From a virus: a stretch of DNA of 31,667 nucleotides. Positions 14,715 to 20,729 of the stretch are shown piece after piece. The translations under genes were made by a program, and so were the position numbers. Location of the stretch: positions 1 through 31,667 of IMG/VR virus record IMGVR_UViG_3300042874_000230. One strand, given 5' to 3'. The notes under the pieces were generated by a model. It did no database searches. It was given only the letters and a program-made list of their open reading frames with translations, and was not told the DNA's origin. Position 1 is the stretch's first letter. Each line of letters begins with the position of its first letter.

Positions 14715-14744
14715 TGTAGCCCTCCGTATACTCATAATGGGCGC

Positions 14745-14773
14745 AATGTAGCCCTAAGTAGCCTACTTGTCAA
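14745..14773 (-). promoter_or_regulatory. Leftward early promoter (sigma70-like)
   Basis: On the minus strand a perfect -35 TTGACA (14773-14768) is followed after exactly 17 bases by TACATT (14750-14745) as -10. The spacer is almost entirely the tandem GTAGCC-type operator, so repressor binding would exclude RNA polymerase directly. It would drive the RHH gene and the early block. Confidence 0.75.
14747..14768. promoter_or_regulatory. Tandem operator OL
   Basis: Two 10-base units, TGTAGCCCTA and AGTAGCCTAC, then TT. The second half also forms an inverted repeat AAGTAG-C-CTACTT. It shares 18 of 22 bases with the second operator at 14867-14888 and sits between the -35 and -10 of the leftward promoter. 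Confidence 0.8.
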
Positions 14774-14838
14774 CTGGGAAAATTAAGCAAAGATGGCACT
14801 AGTCGTTCCACGTAGTGCGAAAGAGGTTGCGTAGAACC

Positions 14839-14867
14839 TTGACGCGGTAGGATGAAGTAGCTAGACT
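14839..14867 (+). promoter_or_regulatory. Rightward promoter (sigma70-like)
   Basis: TTGACG (14839-14844), a 17-base spacer and TAGACT (14862-14867) form a plausible promoter for the plus-strand RHH-integrase-lipoprotein block. The second operator starts at the last base of the -10 box and covers the expected transcription start. Confidence 0.65.
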
Positions 14868-14888
14868 GTAGCCCGTTGTAGCCTACTT
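14867..14888. promoter_or_regulatory. Tandem operator OR
   Basis: Units TGTAGCCCGT and TGTAGCCTAC, then TT, with 10-base spacing. It overlaps the start site region of the rightward promoter and ends about 18 bases before the RHH start codon at 14906. RHH repressors typically bind such tandem sites cooperatively. Confidence 0.8.
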
Positions 14889-14905
14889 AAGATTGGAGGT
14901 GAGAC

Positions 14906-15112
14906 ATGATGCCCTCGACGCGATTAGTTCCCGTTCGTAGTTATTTTGAGCCGACGGTCTATGAGCGCATGGAACAGGCACGAGCACGTCTGCGCCGGAT
15001 CAGCATAAGTCGGTTTGTAGAGGATGCTGTGCTAGAGAAGCTGGAACGCATGGAGGGGTTAAGTCGCCCTATTCAGCTGGCCCCGAATAAGCGCAGCCGC
15101 GCTGCTGGATAG
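14906..15112 (+). CDS. Ribbon-helix-helix protein, rightward arm (candidate repressor)
   Basis: A 68-residue protein starting at ATG 14906 behind GGAGGTGA. It shows the RHH order: strand (RLVPVRSYF), helix 1 (EPTVYERMEQARARLR) and helix 2 (SISRFVEDAVLEKLERMEG), with a basic tail (NKRSRAAG). It is the first plus-strand gene and is transcribed toward the integrase, the position held by the lysogeny repressor in temperate phages. No CI-like HTH/peptidase repressor is present elsewhere. A repressor role is inferred. Confidence 0.85.
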   Translation: MMPSTRLVPVRSYFEPTVYERMEQARARLRRISISRFVEDAVLEKLERMEGLSRPIQLAPNKRSRAAG

Positions 15113-15303
15113 GGGAGATTTTGGGGGCCTGATGGTTGATCAAAAAAAGACAGCCTGAGTCAGAACGGACAGGCGTGAAGGAAATCTATGTAGACGATTG
15201 ACTGACACGGGAAATCTTACGTAGCGGCACGTAACCCCTTCAGTGGGATTTCAATTTTCCCAATGAACACTTTAGATTGCAGCATCATGGGGCGAGAATA
15301 ACC
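15113..15303. promoter_or_regulatory. Non-coding region before the integrase, candidate attP
   Basis: About 190 bases without a plausible gene. They contain the inverted repeat TTACGT-AGCGGC-ACGTAA (15217-15234), near-direct repeats GGAAATCTATGTAGACG (from 15180) and GGAAATCTTACGTAG (from 15210) spaced 30 bases apart, and an outer inverted pair GGGAAAT / ATTTTCCC. This mixture of a core-like inverted repeat and arm-like repeats is what attP regions show. Confidence 0.5.
15217..15234. repeat. Inverted repeat TTACGT-N6-ACGTAA
   Basis: Perfect 6-base arms with a 6-base spacer, about 70 bases before the integrase start. The geometry matches tyrosine-recombinase core sites (two inverted binding sites flanking a 6-8 base crossover), although a small hairpin terminator for the RHH gene is an alternative. 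No U-run follows. Confidence 0.55.
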
Positions 15304-16161
15304 ATGCTTGAGTTTATCGAGATCTATCTGAGGAACCATGTGGCTCAGTTGACTGTCGGAAAAGAAATGACAGCAACCATCCGTAGGTATTTTGTCCCAC
15401 TCTACCAGACGCCATTATCCGAACTGACACCCATCCAGATCGAGGAGTGGTTTCATCGGATCGGCGCAATCTCCCCGAGCATGGCCAACAAGTGCATCTC
15501 AATTCTTCGAACCATGTTCGAGAAAGCCAAGGATTGGCGTCTGTTCGCAGGCGAGAGCCCAGCGCAGCGCGTAAGGAAATATGGTGAGACTGCCCGAGAG
15601 CGATTCGTGCAGCCGGACGAAATGCCGAGAGTCATGGCGGCCCTCAAGGATCGTGATGATATGACGCAATGCTATTTCCTGCTCTGTCTGTTGGTGGCCT
15701 GTCGCCGCAGTGAAGGCTTGACCATGCGCTGGCGTGATCTCGATATCCTGAATGGCCGATGGTACAAGCCTAGGACCAAGAGCCGAGGCACGAAACCGCG
15801 CCGAGGGCAGAATGTCCCTGTGCCGCTCGCCTTAATGGCTCGTCTCAATGCGCTTCCACGAACGAATGAATTTGTTTTCGCAACCAAGAAGGGCCACTGG
15901 TCGACGTCGCTCGTCTTTGAACGTTGGGACCTGATCCGCTCGCAGGCTGGCATTCCAGATGTGACGATTCATGATCTTCGGCGCACCTGTGCCTCGTGGC
16001 TGGCCTGTCATGGGGAAAACCTCGCGATAATCGGGAATGTGTTGAATCACACCGGACTCCAGCACACGGCAATCTATGCTCGGCTCAACATCTCGCCGGT
16101 CACGAGAGCCCTAGAAGAAAACAGCGTCAGAATGTTAGGATTGCCTCCCAATTCGGTCTAA
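15304..16161 (+). CDS. int: Tyrosine recombinase (phage integrase), short form
   Basis: A 285-residue integrase (294 if TTG 15277 is used) that should insert and excise the phage. Core-binding SAM-like domain: about 1-90. Catalytic domain: Arg I in VACRRSEGLTMRW (R134), Lys region KSRGTKPRRGQNVPV, HDLRRT (H223, R226), LNHTG (H249) and nucleophile in TAIYARL (Y258), so all catalytic residues are present. It lacks the separate arm-binding domain of lambda-type integrases. The lipoprotein gene follows 14 bases later, so the two are co-transcribed. Confidence 0.95.
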   Translation: MLEFIEIYLRNHVAQLTVGKEMTATIRRYFVPLYQTPLSELTPIQIEEWFHRIGAISPSMANKCISILRTMFEKAKDWRLFAGESPAQRVRKYGETARERFVQPDEMPRVMAALKDRDDMTQCYFLLCLLVACRRSEGLTMRWRDLDILNGRWYKPRTKSRGTKPRRGQNVPVPLALMARLNALPRTNEFVFATKKGHWSTSLVFERWDLIRSQAGIPDVTIHDLRRTCASWLACHGENLAIIGNVLNHTGLQHTAIYARLNISPVTRALEENSVRMLGLPPNSV

Positions 16162-16175
16162 TCCAGGGGGCTACC

Positions 16176-16544
16176 ATGAAGATATTTACTGTAGTGTTGG
16201 GATTGGCACTCTTGGTCGGCTGTGCAAACCTGAGCCCTGAACGGCTGGCGCAAGCTGACTACGGCCGGTTAGATCCCGAGTACAAAGAGGCGATCACACT
16301 CTACATGCTCGACAAGTTCGTGGATCCAGAATCGGCACGATACCGCTATCTAGAAGCACCCAAGAAAGGCTATGCCTATGTGGACGGCCCCAATTCACCT
16401 GTATTCGGGTACATCGTGACGGCCCGGATCAATGCCAAGAATCGCATGGGCGGGTATGCCGGGGAGGAACCGTATACGTTTCTCGTGCGGGACAAATCGG
16501 TCTGGATGATTACGTATTTTACAACCCATCAAACCGTCGAATGA
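16176..16544 (+). CDS. Lipoprotein, probable lysogenic-conversion gene
   Basis: A 122-residue protein starting at ATG 16176 behind AGGGGG; longer upstream readings only shadow the integrase. The signal peptide MKIFTVVLGLALLVGC ends in a lipobox (LVGC, C16). The mature part contains FVDPESARYRYLEAPKKGYA and VTARINAKNRMGGYAGEEPY, resembling bacterial lipoproteins with an NAKN..GGY.G motif. Expressed with the integrase, it would be made in the lysogen and may alter the cell surface or block superinfection. Family likeness is from memory; the role is inferred. Confidence 0.85.
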   Translation: MKIFTVVLGLALLVGCANLSPERLAQADYGRLDPEYKEAITLYMLDKFVDPESARYRYLEAPKKGYAYVDGPNSPVFGYIVTARINAKNRMGGYAGEEPYTFLVRDKSVWMITYFTTHQTVE

Positions 16545-16555
16545 TGACGCGAGGG

Positions 16556-17089
16556 CTACCGAGCTGCCTCAGCATTTTCCCTCACCCATCGCCTCAAGGC
16601 GTCATAGGCAAGCCAGAGATCTCGGTACTGGATAATGGCGGCTTCGTAGGCGCGTAGAACCTCAGCATCGGTAAGTAGGGGGCCGGCTGATTCAGGAGGA
16701 GCTCCGGCGGCGGCGGTGGAGGTAGGCACACCGTCCTGACTGGGGCTTGGCAAGCGGCTGATAGTATCAAAAGCCCACTCAAACTCAGGAGACACAGCAC
16801 ACTTCTGAGCCGATGACGCCACATAGCGGATGACCTCCCTGTCTACGATCTTGGTTTTGGCCTGTGCCGCGCCAGTCACTGTGATGTACCGAACCACTCC
16901 GCTCGCGTCCCTCCGGGCCCGCTCAATCAATTCGGAAGAGGTTTCTACCGCCTGCACGGTGATTGACGCATCCCAGGCCTGCTGCACCGCGTGCCGGCCG
17001 TGCCATTCACCAATACCGATCAGGGCAAGGATCAGCAGTGACACGATGCCCGCCTTGAGCAATGGGCCGAGCAGCCACGGCGGGATCAC
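16556..17089 (-). CDS. Rz: Inner-membrane spanin (Rz-like)
   Basis: A 177-residue protein with an N-terminal transmembrane anchor (about 8-27, GPLLKAGIVSLLILALIGIG), a periplasmic helical part (QAVETSSELIERARRDASGV) and a conserved end (TDAEVLRAYEAAIIQYRDLW, RRWVREN). It begins at GTG 17089, overlapping the holin-like stop as GTGA. A proline-rich lipoprotein frame is nested inside it, the known Rz/Rz1 arrangement. The two should fuse inner and outer membranes at lysis. Confidence 0.85.
   Translation of the reverse strand: MIPPWLLGPLLKAGIVSLLILALIGIGEWHGRHAVQQAWDASITVQAVETSSELIERARRDASGVVRYITVTGAAQAKTKIVDREVIRYVASSAQKCAVSPEFEWAFDTISRLPSPSQDGVPTSTAAAGAPPESAGPLLTDAEVLRAYEAAIIQYRDLWLAYDALRRWVRENAEAAR
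16594..16824 (-). CDS. Rz1: Outer-membrane spanin lipoprotein (Rz1-like), nested in Rz
   Basis: A 76-residue frame wholly inside the Rz gene in another phase, from ATG 16824. The signal peptide (MWRHRLRSVLCLLSLSGLLI) ends in LSAAC with C25 as the lipidated residue; Ser at -3 makes the lipobox slightly atypical. The mature 52 residues are proline-rich (RTVCLPPPPPPELLLNQPAP), like lambda Rz1. This would anchor in the outer membrane and contact Rz. Confidence 0.82.
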   Translation of the reverse strand: MWRHRLRSVLCLLSLSGLLILSAACQAPVRTVCLPPPPPPELLLNQPAPYLPMLRFYAPTKPPLSSTEISGLPMTP

Positions 17090-17358
17090 GGGATCTGCCC
17101 CACCCCTGTAGGTTGACCAGACGCCGGCGCGGTCGTGGTATTGGTATTGTTGGGCTTCATCATCAGCGCGGCCCCCATGCCGGCAAAGAGTGCGCCAGAC
17201 CCAATACCGAATTGCTGCACGTCAAATGTCTGACCCTTCATCACCACCACAAAGATTTGCAGCCCAATGGCTGTGAGAATCGTCGCCAGGGCCAAATAGC
17301 GAAAGATGTCATGTGTCCGATTGTCTGACTCCGTGAACATCATCACCAATGGATTCAT
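17086..17358 (-). CDS. Holin-like membrane protein
   Basis: A 90-residue protein starting at ATG 17358 behind AAGGAGGACAGC. The beginning MNPLVMMFTESDNRTHDIFR is typical of a small phage membrane family found in lysis cassettes. Two hydrophobic helices (YLALATILTAIGLQIFVVVM and FGIGSGALFAGMGAALMM) are followed by a Thr/Asn/Pro-rich tail. It is placed between the XhlA-like gene and the spanins. Holin function is inferred from topology and place. Confidence 0.75.
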   Translation of the reverse strand: MNPLVMMFTESDNRTHDIFRYLALATILTAIGLQIFVVVMKGQTFDVQQFGIGSGALFAGMGAALMMKPNNTNTTTAPASGQPTGVGQIP

Positions 17359-17368
17359 GCTGTCCTCC

Positions 17369-17614
17369 TTAATGGGCTTTGATCCAGGCCACAAAGCCGT
17401 GCCACACCGCCCAGCACGCGCCCACCGTCCCCGCAATCCACGCGACAAATACCACAAAGGTTTTCAGCGCAGAAAAGAATGCCGCGATGGGATCGATGAA
17501 CGAACAAATCTTGACGAGCGTGGCATTTTGCTCCGTCAGCAATTCATTCTGCTCTTTCAGCACCAGTATAAAATCATTTTGGTCTTGCCGCCGCTCCAGT
17601 TTGTGATCCTCCAT
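17369..17614 (-). CDS. XhlA-like lysis-associated membrane protein
   Basis: An 81-residue protein with a charged coiled coil (LERRQDQNDFILVLKEQNEL, residues 6-35) and a C-terminal transmembrane helix (ALKTFVVFVAWIAGTVGACW). This order, coiled coil then membrane helix, is that of haemolysin XhlA-type phage proteins, which act with a holin. It could be the holin's partner or an antiholin. Confidence 0.72.
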   Translation of the reverse strand: MEDHKLERRQDQNDFILVLKEQNELLTEQNATLVKICSFIDPIAAFFSALKTFVVFVAWIAGTVGACWAVWHGFVAWIKAH

Positions 17615-17634
17615 TCACGTGTGCGCCATTCTCG

Positions 17635-18030
17635 TTACCGAACCACCGACAGCCAAAACACCGACTCCCCCGCCATCATCGCCATCAGCTCGGCATAGCC
17701 ATGCTTACTCTCGGCCAGGAAAGGATGATCATAGGTGCCGTCAAACCGCTCCCCCACCAATACACAGCCTCTTGTATCAGCCAGCATATTGCCCTTGTGC
17801 AGGAGTATGTGGGTCCTCCCCGGCACATCCGTGATCTCAAACGTCTCGCCAAAGTGCGGGGAGTTGACGCGACGGCAGAGGTAGCGCCCTGCCGGAATGC
17901 TCGACACTTCCTGTTCATTATCTTTCCACGGTTGTTCCATCGTGAGCGCAAACGGCACCTCGCCGTTGACGAGCACCCCGAATGTGCCGCGCCAGGATTG
18001 GCCGACTGTTTTGAGCGTAAGCTCGGTCAT
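17635..18030 (-). CDS. DUF5675 protein in the endolysin position
   Basis: A 131-residue protein matching DUF5675: GTFGVLVNGEVPFALTMEQP, IPAGRYLCRRVNSPHFGETF, DVPGRTHILLHKGNMLADTR, GCVLVGE. It contains conserved His, Cys and Asp residues compatible with a catalytic or metal site (HILLHKGN, TRGC). It lies exactly where an endolysin gene is expected and no other lysozyme, amidase or peptidase is encoded. The family has no function known to me. ATG 18030 overlaps the upstream stop as ATGA. Confidence 0.85.
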   Translation of the reverse strand: MTELTLKTVGQSWRGTFGVLVNGEVPFALTMEQPWKDNEQEVSSIPAGRYLCRRVNSPHFGETFEITDVPGRTHILLHKGNMLADTRGCVLVGERFDGTYDHPFLAESKHGYAELMAMMAGESVFWLSVVR

Positions 18031-18182
18031 GCCGTCACCCTCGCCTTGGCTGGTCGATCTGCTCGGCTCACGTCATCCCCACAAGTCCACCCGCAGACAC
18101 ACCGCCAGGGTGCCATCGGATCGTCCTTGGTCAGGAGCCGCCGACACAAGGACATCGGGCACCGACGTGACCAGTGCATCAT
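18027..18182 (-). CDS. Cys-rich zinc-ribbon-like microprotein
   Basis: A 51-residue frame from ATG 18182 (GGAGG five bases upstream) to TGA 18027, overlapping the DUF5675 start as ATGA. It reads MMHWSRRCPMSLCRRLLTKD and then DPMAPWRCVCGWTCGDDVSR, i.e. five cysteines in CPMSLC and CVCGWTC, like a small zinc ribbon. A longer start at ATG 18194 is possible. Coupling and ribosome site support translation. Function unknown. Confidence 0.6.
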   Translation of the reverse strand: MMHWSRRCPMSLCRRLLTKDDPMAPWRCVCGWTCGDDVSRADRPAKARVTA

Positions 18183-18214
18183 CGGAGCCTCCATCGATCG
18201 GTGCGCTCCCTCTC

Positions 18215-18532
18215 TTAGGCCTTCGGCGCGCGCACGGACATGCGGCGCTTCCCGGCGCTTGTCAGCTGATCGGATAGCCCGTCGCTGATTCGATACTCGT
18301 ACTCTAGCTCGCCCGCTGCATCCAAATCGGTCGTGGGGAATTGATACTCGACCTCTCCGGGATTCGTCACTTGATTCAGCACGGTCATGGTCCGTACCTT
18401 CAGTGCGCCAGCGCCGATTGAGAAACGGAGCTTGACCGTCTTCCCCGTGAGATCAATCGGCGTATCCGTCTCGGCGTCTGTCACCGTGATGGAGAGCTTC
18501 GAGCCGCCGTCCCCTTGTACCAGCGTCGCCAT
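18215..18532 (-). CDS. Ig-like appendage protein (BppU-like)
   Basis: A 105-residue beta-rich protein. The start MATLVQGDGGSKLSITVTDA and the stretch IDLTGKTVKLRFSIGAGALK are characteristic of the N-terminal Ig-like domain of BppU-type baseplate and fibre proteins. It lies at the end of the tail-fibre block and may cap or attach a fibre. ATG 18532 follows GAGGAGGGCGAAGGCT. Confidence 0.75.
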   Translation of the reverse strand: MATLVQGDGGSKLSITVTDAETDTPIDLTGKTVKLRFSIGAGALKVRTMTVLNQVTNPGEVEYQFPTTDLDAAGELEYEYRISDGLSDQLTSAGKRRMSVRAPKA

Positions 18533-18550
18533 AGCCTTCGCCCTCCTCTC

Positions 18551-19489
18551 TTAGGCCACCGTCACGGTCAGCGCGGCGGCGGCGAATGTCGGAGCGGGAT
18601 CCCCGTTGTTGACCGTCTTCGGCGTGGTCAGCGCGCCATAGATAATGAAATTCCCGCCGCTCGTATTATCGAGAATGGCAAAATGCGTGATGCTCCCCCA
18701 ATTGGCCGACGGCGTCGGGAATGTGAGAATCCCGGCGTTCGCCGTCAGCCCGCCCGTGCCGCTTGAATCGCCGGAGGTTCCCCCCTGCGTGGCGTTCCAA
18801 TTCGTATTCAGGGGATTGTTCGAGACGCGTGCGTAAGAGCCGCCTGTCACCTCCGTGCCTCCGCCCGTCTCGCCCGGCGCAGCGGTATAGAGGGCCACGG
18901 CCAGCGTCGTCGGCTTCGTATAGGAGCTGGTCCGGAAAATATGATCGACGATCTTATTCTCCAGGTAATCGGACGCCGCCGTGCCGAAGAGGATAAAGGG
19001 AATCGTCCAGAGCCACATGGAGTCCTGGCCGAAGAGCAGGAAGCCGAGGGCGCAGAGGCCCGCCAGGCTCCCGGCAATGACCCGGAAGGATTTGTCCAGC
19101 CGCATGAGCGAGGGCGAGATATACTTGACGCCGTTCGGCGTCTTCCCTTCCCATTCCCAGCGCCGCGCCCGGTAGATATCGTCCGTCGTGAAGGCCTCCG
19201 GCCAATAGCTCAGCTCTTCGCCATACCGCACCACCATGAGCGCCACGAGCCAGGAGGAATAGACCACATGATGGAGCTGGATCTGCTCGCCATAGCGCGC
19301 TTGCATAATGGCGGCCCATTCCTTGAGGTCTTGAGGAATCTCCATCGCGGCGACGTGCTCTAGGAAGGCCGCCGCCCGGAGGCGGCAAATCTCCCGGTAC
19401 GTGTCATCCGATTGCGGTCGCTGCGTGCCGTCCGGCCCAATGGCCGCCAATTCTGCCATGTAATACTTGAGCATCTCTTTTGCTGTCAT
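18551..19489 (-). CDS. Tail-appendage protein with membrane-like segments
   Basis: A 312-residue protein in two parts. Residues 1-175 are helical, with two strongly hydrophobic segments (GSLAGLCALGFLLFG and MWLWTIPFILFGTA, about 139-168). From about 172 on (DYLENKIVDHIFRTSSYTKP, TTLAVALYTAAPG) it is the common phage fibre domain that ends FPTPSANWGSITHFAILDNT. The second domain is found in many siphovirus tail loci. The first part is unusual and may come from a different gene by fusion. Confidence 0.78.
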   Translation of the reverse strand: MTAKEMLKYYMAELAAIGPDGTQRPQSDDTYREICRLRAAAFLEHVAAMEIPQDLKEWAAIMQARYGEQIQLHHVVYSSWLVALMVVRYGEELSYWPEAFTTDDIYRARRWEWEGKTPNGVKYISPSLMRLDKSFRVIAGSLAGLCALGFLLFGQDSMWLWTIPFILFGTAASDYLENKIVDHIFRTSSYTKPTTLAVALYTAAPGETGGGTEVTGGSYARVSNNPLNTNWNATQGGTSGDSSGTGGLTANAGILTFPTPSANWGSITHFAILDNTSGGNFIIYGALTTPKTVNNGDPAPTFAAAALTVTVA

Positions 19490-19510
19490 GGTCGCACCCC
19501 CCTTGTGTTG

Positions 19511-20401
19511 TTAAACGGAAACCGTATCCTGCATGGATTGAATTACTCCGGCCCGCGCGCGCACGTTGGCGCTCGCTCCCCACCGGAATCGCAGAAGGGG
19601 AGTGGCTCCCATGCGCGCCAGCACGAAATTGACTACCGGCACGCCCGTCCTCAAATCCGTTACCGTCGAGAAGGTAATCGTCGCCGAGCCTTGCAGCGCA
19701 ATCCCAGTCGTGAGCGCGCCGGAGCTGGCGAAGGAAATGAGCGCCGAGCCTTGGAATTGAATCGCCGTCGAGAGCTGCCCGGAGGCGCTGAAGCTAACGG
19801 CCAGGGCTCCCGCCATACGAATAGCCGTGCTGAGGCTGGCGGAGCCGGAGAAGCTGACGTCCAGGGCTCCCGCGAATCGAATGGCCGTCGTCAGTGAAGC
19901 CGACGAGCTGAAGGAGACCGCCAGGGCTCCGGCCATCTGGATCGCCGTGCTCAAGGAGCCGCTCGCGCTGAAGCTCATCGTGATAGCGGCGGACAGTCCG
20001 GAGGCGACGGTCAGCTCGGCCGTTGCATTGAAAGAAATCGTCCCGACTCCAGCCAGCGGGATAGCAGTCGTCAGCGCGCCACTTGCGCTGAAGGTAATCG
20101 TGCTCGCTCCGGCCATTGTGATAGCCGTGCTCAAGGCCGCCGAGGCCGAGAAGGTTATCGAATGGGCGGCGGCCATGGTAATCGCCGTGCTCAGCGAGCC
20201 AGCCGTCGAGAAGGAAATCGTCTCAGCGGCGGCGAATCGAATGGCCGTTGACAGCGAGGCCGAAGAGCTGAAGGAAACGGTTACGCCTCCAGCCATGGTA
20301 ATCGAAGTGGAGAGCGCGCCCGCTGCGCTGAACGAGATTGTCGCGCTGGCGGCGAGCGCAATCTCATTCGTCGCGGTATGCCCGATGAAGAAGCGAATCA
20401 T
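19511..20401 (-). CDS. 20-residue-repeat fibre protein
   Basis: A 296-residue protein made of about thirteen 20-residue units with the pattern IxMAGAxxxSFSASGxLSTA, starting near residue 9 and running to about 240. Each unit is two short alternating strands (small/hydrophobic residues), compatible with a beta-solenoid or fibrous shaft. The C-terminus (VVNFVLARMGATPLLRFRWG) differs. Next to the beta-propeller protein it probably forms a tail-fibre shaft. ATG 20401 follows AGGAG. Confidence 0.8.
   Translation of the reverse strand: MIRFFIGHTATNEIALAASATISFSAAGALSTSITMAGGVTVSFSSSASLSTAIRFAAAETISFSTAGSLSTAITMAAAHSITFSASAALSTAITMAGASTITFSASGALTTAIPLAGVGTISFNATAELTVASGLSAAITMSFSASGSLSTAIQMAGALAVSFSSSASLTTAIRFAGALDVSFSGSASLSTAIRMAGALAVSFSASGQLSTAIQFQGSALISFASSGALTTGIALQGSATITFSTVTDLRTGVPVVNFVLARMGATPLLRFRWGASANVRARAGVIQSMQDTVSV
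19660..20380. repeat. 60-bp tandem repeats within the fibre gene
   Basis: DNA units of 60 bases such as ...GCCGTCGAGAAGGAAATCG occur about twelve times with moderate divergence. The diverged copies rule out recent assembly duplication; the exact register indicates expansion by unequal recombination. The edges given are approximate. Confidence 0.85.
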
Positions 20402-20411
20402 CAGGCTCCTG

Positions 20412-20726
20412 CTATGCCGTGGTAGGAATCGAGAACATAAAGTCGGTCCATTGCTTCGGCACGGTCTGGTCGATACATTGCACGCTCACCTTATCGGCGT
20501 TCATCTCGGTACTGCTCAAGACAATCGTGACGAGCGCGCTACCGGAGGGAGCCACGACCGGCAAGGTATTGAGATTCGCCAGCGCGCCGCCGTCCTTGGA
20601 AATCTTGAAATCCCCCGCAGCGATCGTGGGATCAATCTTAAAATTGCCAGGAAGGCTATAGTCCTCCAGCGCTATTTGTATCTCAAAATCTTCGGCTTTC
20701 TTCGGAGGATTCCATGGTGGTGCCAT
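20412..20726 (-). CDS. Ig-like tail-fibre-associated protein
   Basis: A 104-residue protein. EIQIALEDYSLPGNFKIDPT and AAGDFKISKDGGALANLNTL together with LSSTEMNADKVSVQCID are hallmark pieces of a phage domain found beside fibre genes. It is predicted to be a beta-sandwich. It lies three bases downstream of the propeller gene in the other direction of reading, i.e. it follows it in the transcript. Confidence 0.78.
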   Translation of the reverse strand: MAPPWNPPKKAEDFEIQIALEDYSLPGNFKIDPTIAAGDFKISKDGGALANLNTLPVVAPSGSALVTIVLSSTEMNADKVSVQCIDQTVPKQWTDFMFSIPTTA

Positions 20727-20729
20727 AGC

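Larger units (their letters stand above)
14715..14905. promoter_or_regulatory. Divergent control region between two RHH genes
   Basis: This 191-base region is the only place where transcription diverges. It holds two promoters facing outward and two 22-base operators built from 10-base units with the core GTAGCC. A third half-match (TGTAGCCC, 14715-14722) overlaps the leftward ribosome site. The layout equals a lambdoid immunity region but with RHH instead of CI/Cro proteins. Confidence 0.85.

Noticed and set aside
19660-20380. Possible CRISPR array
   Set aside because: The repeats are contiguous 60-base coding units with no spacers, in one long open frame.
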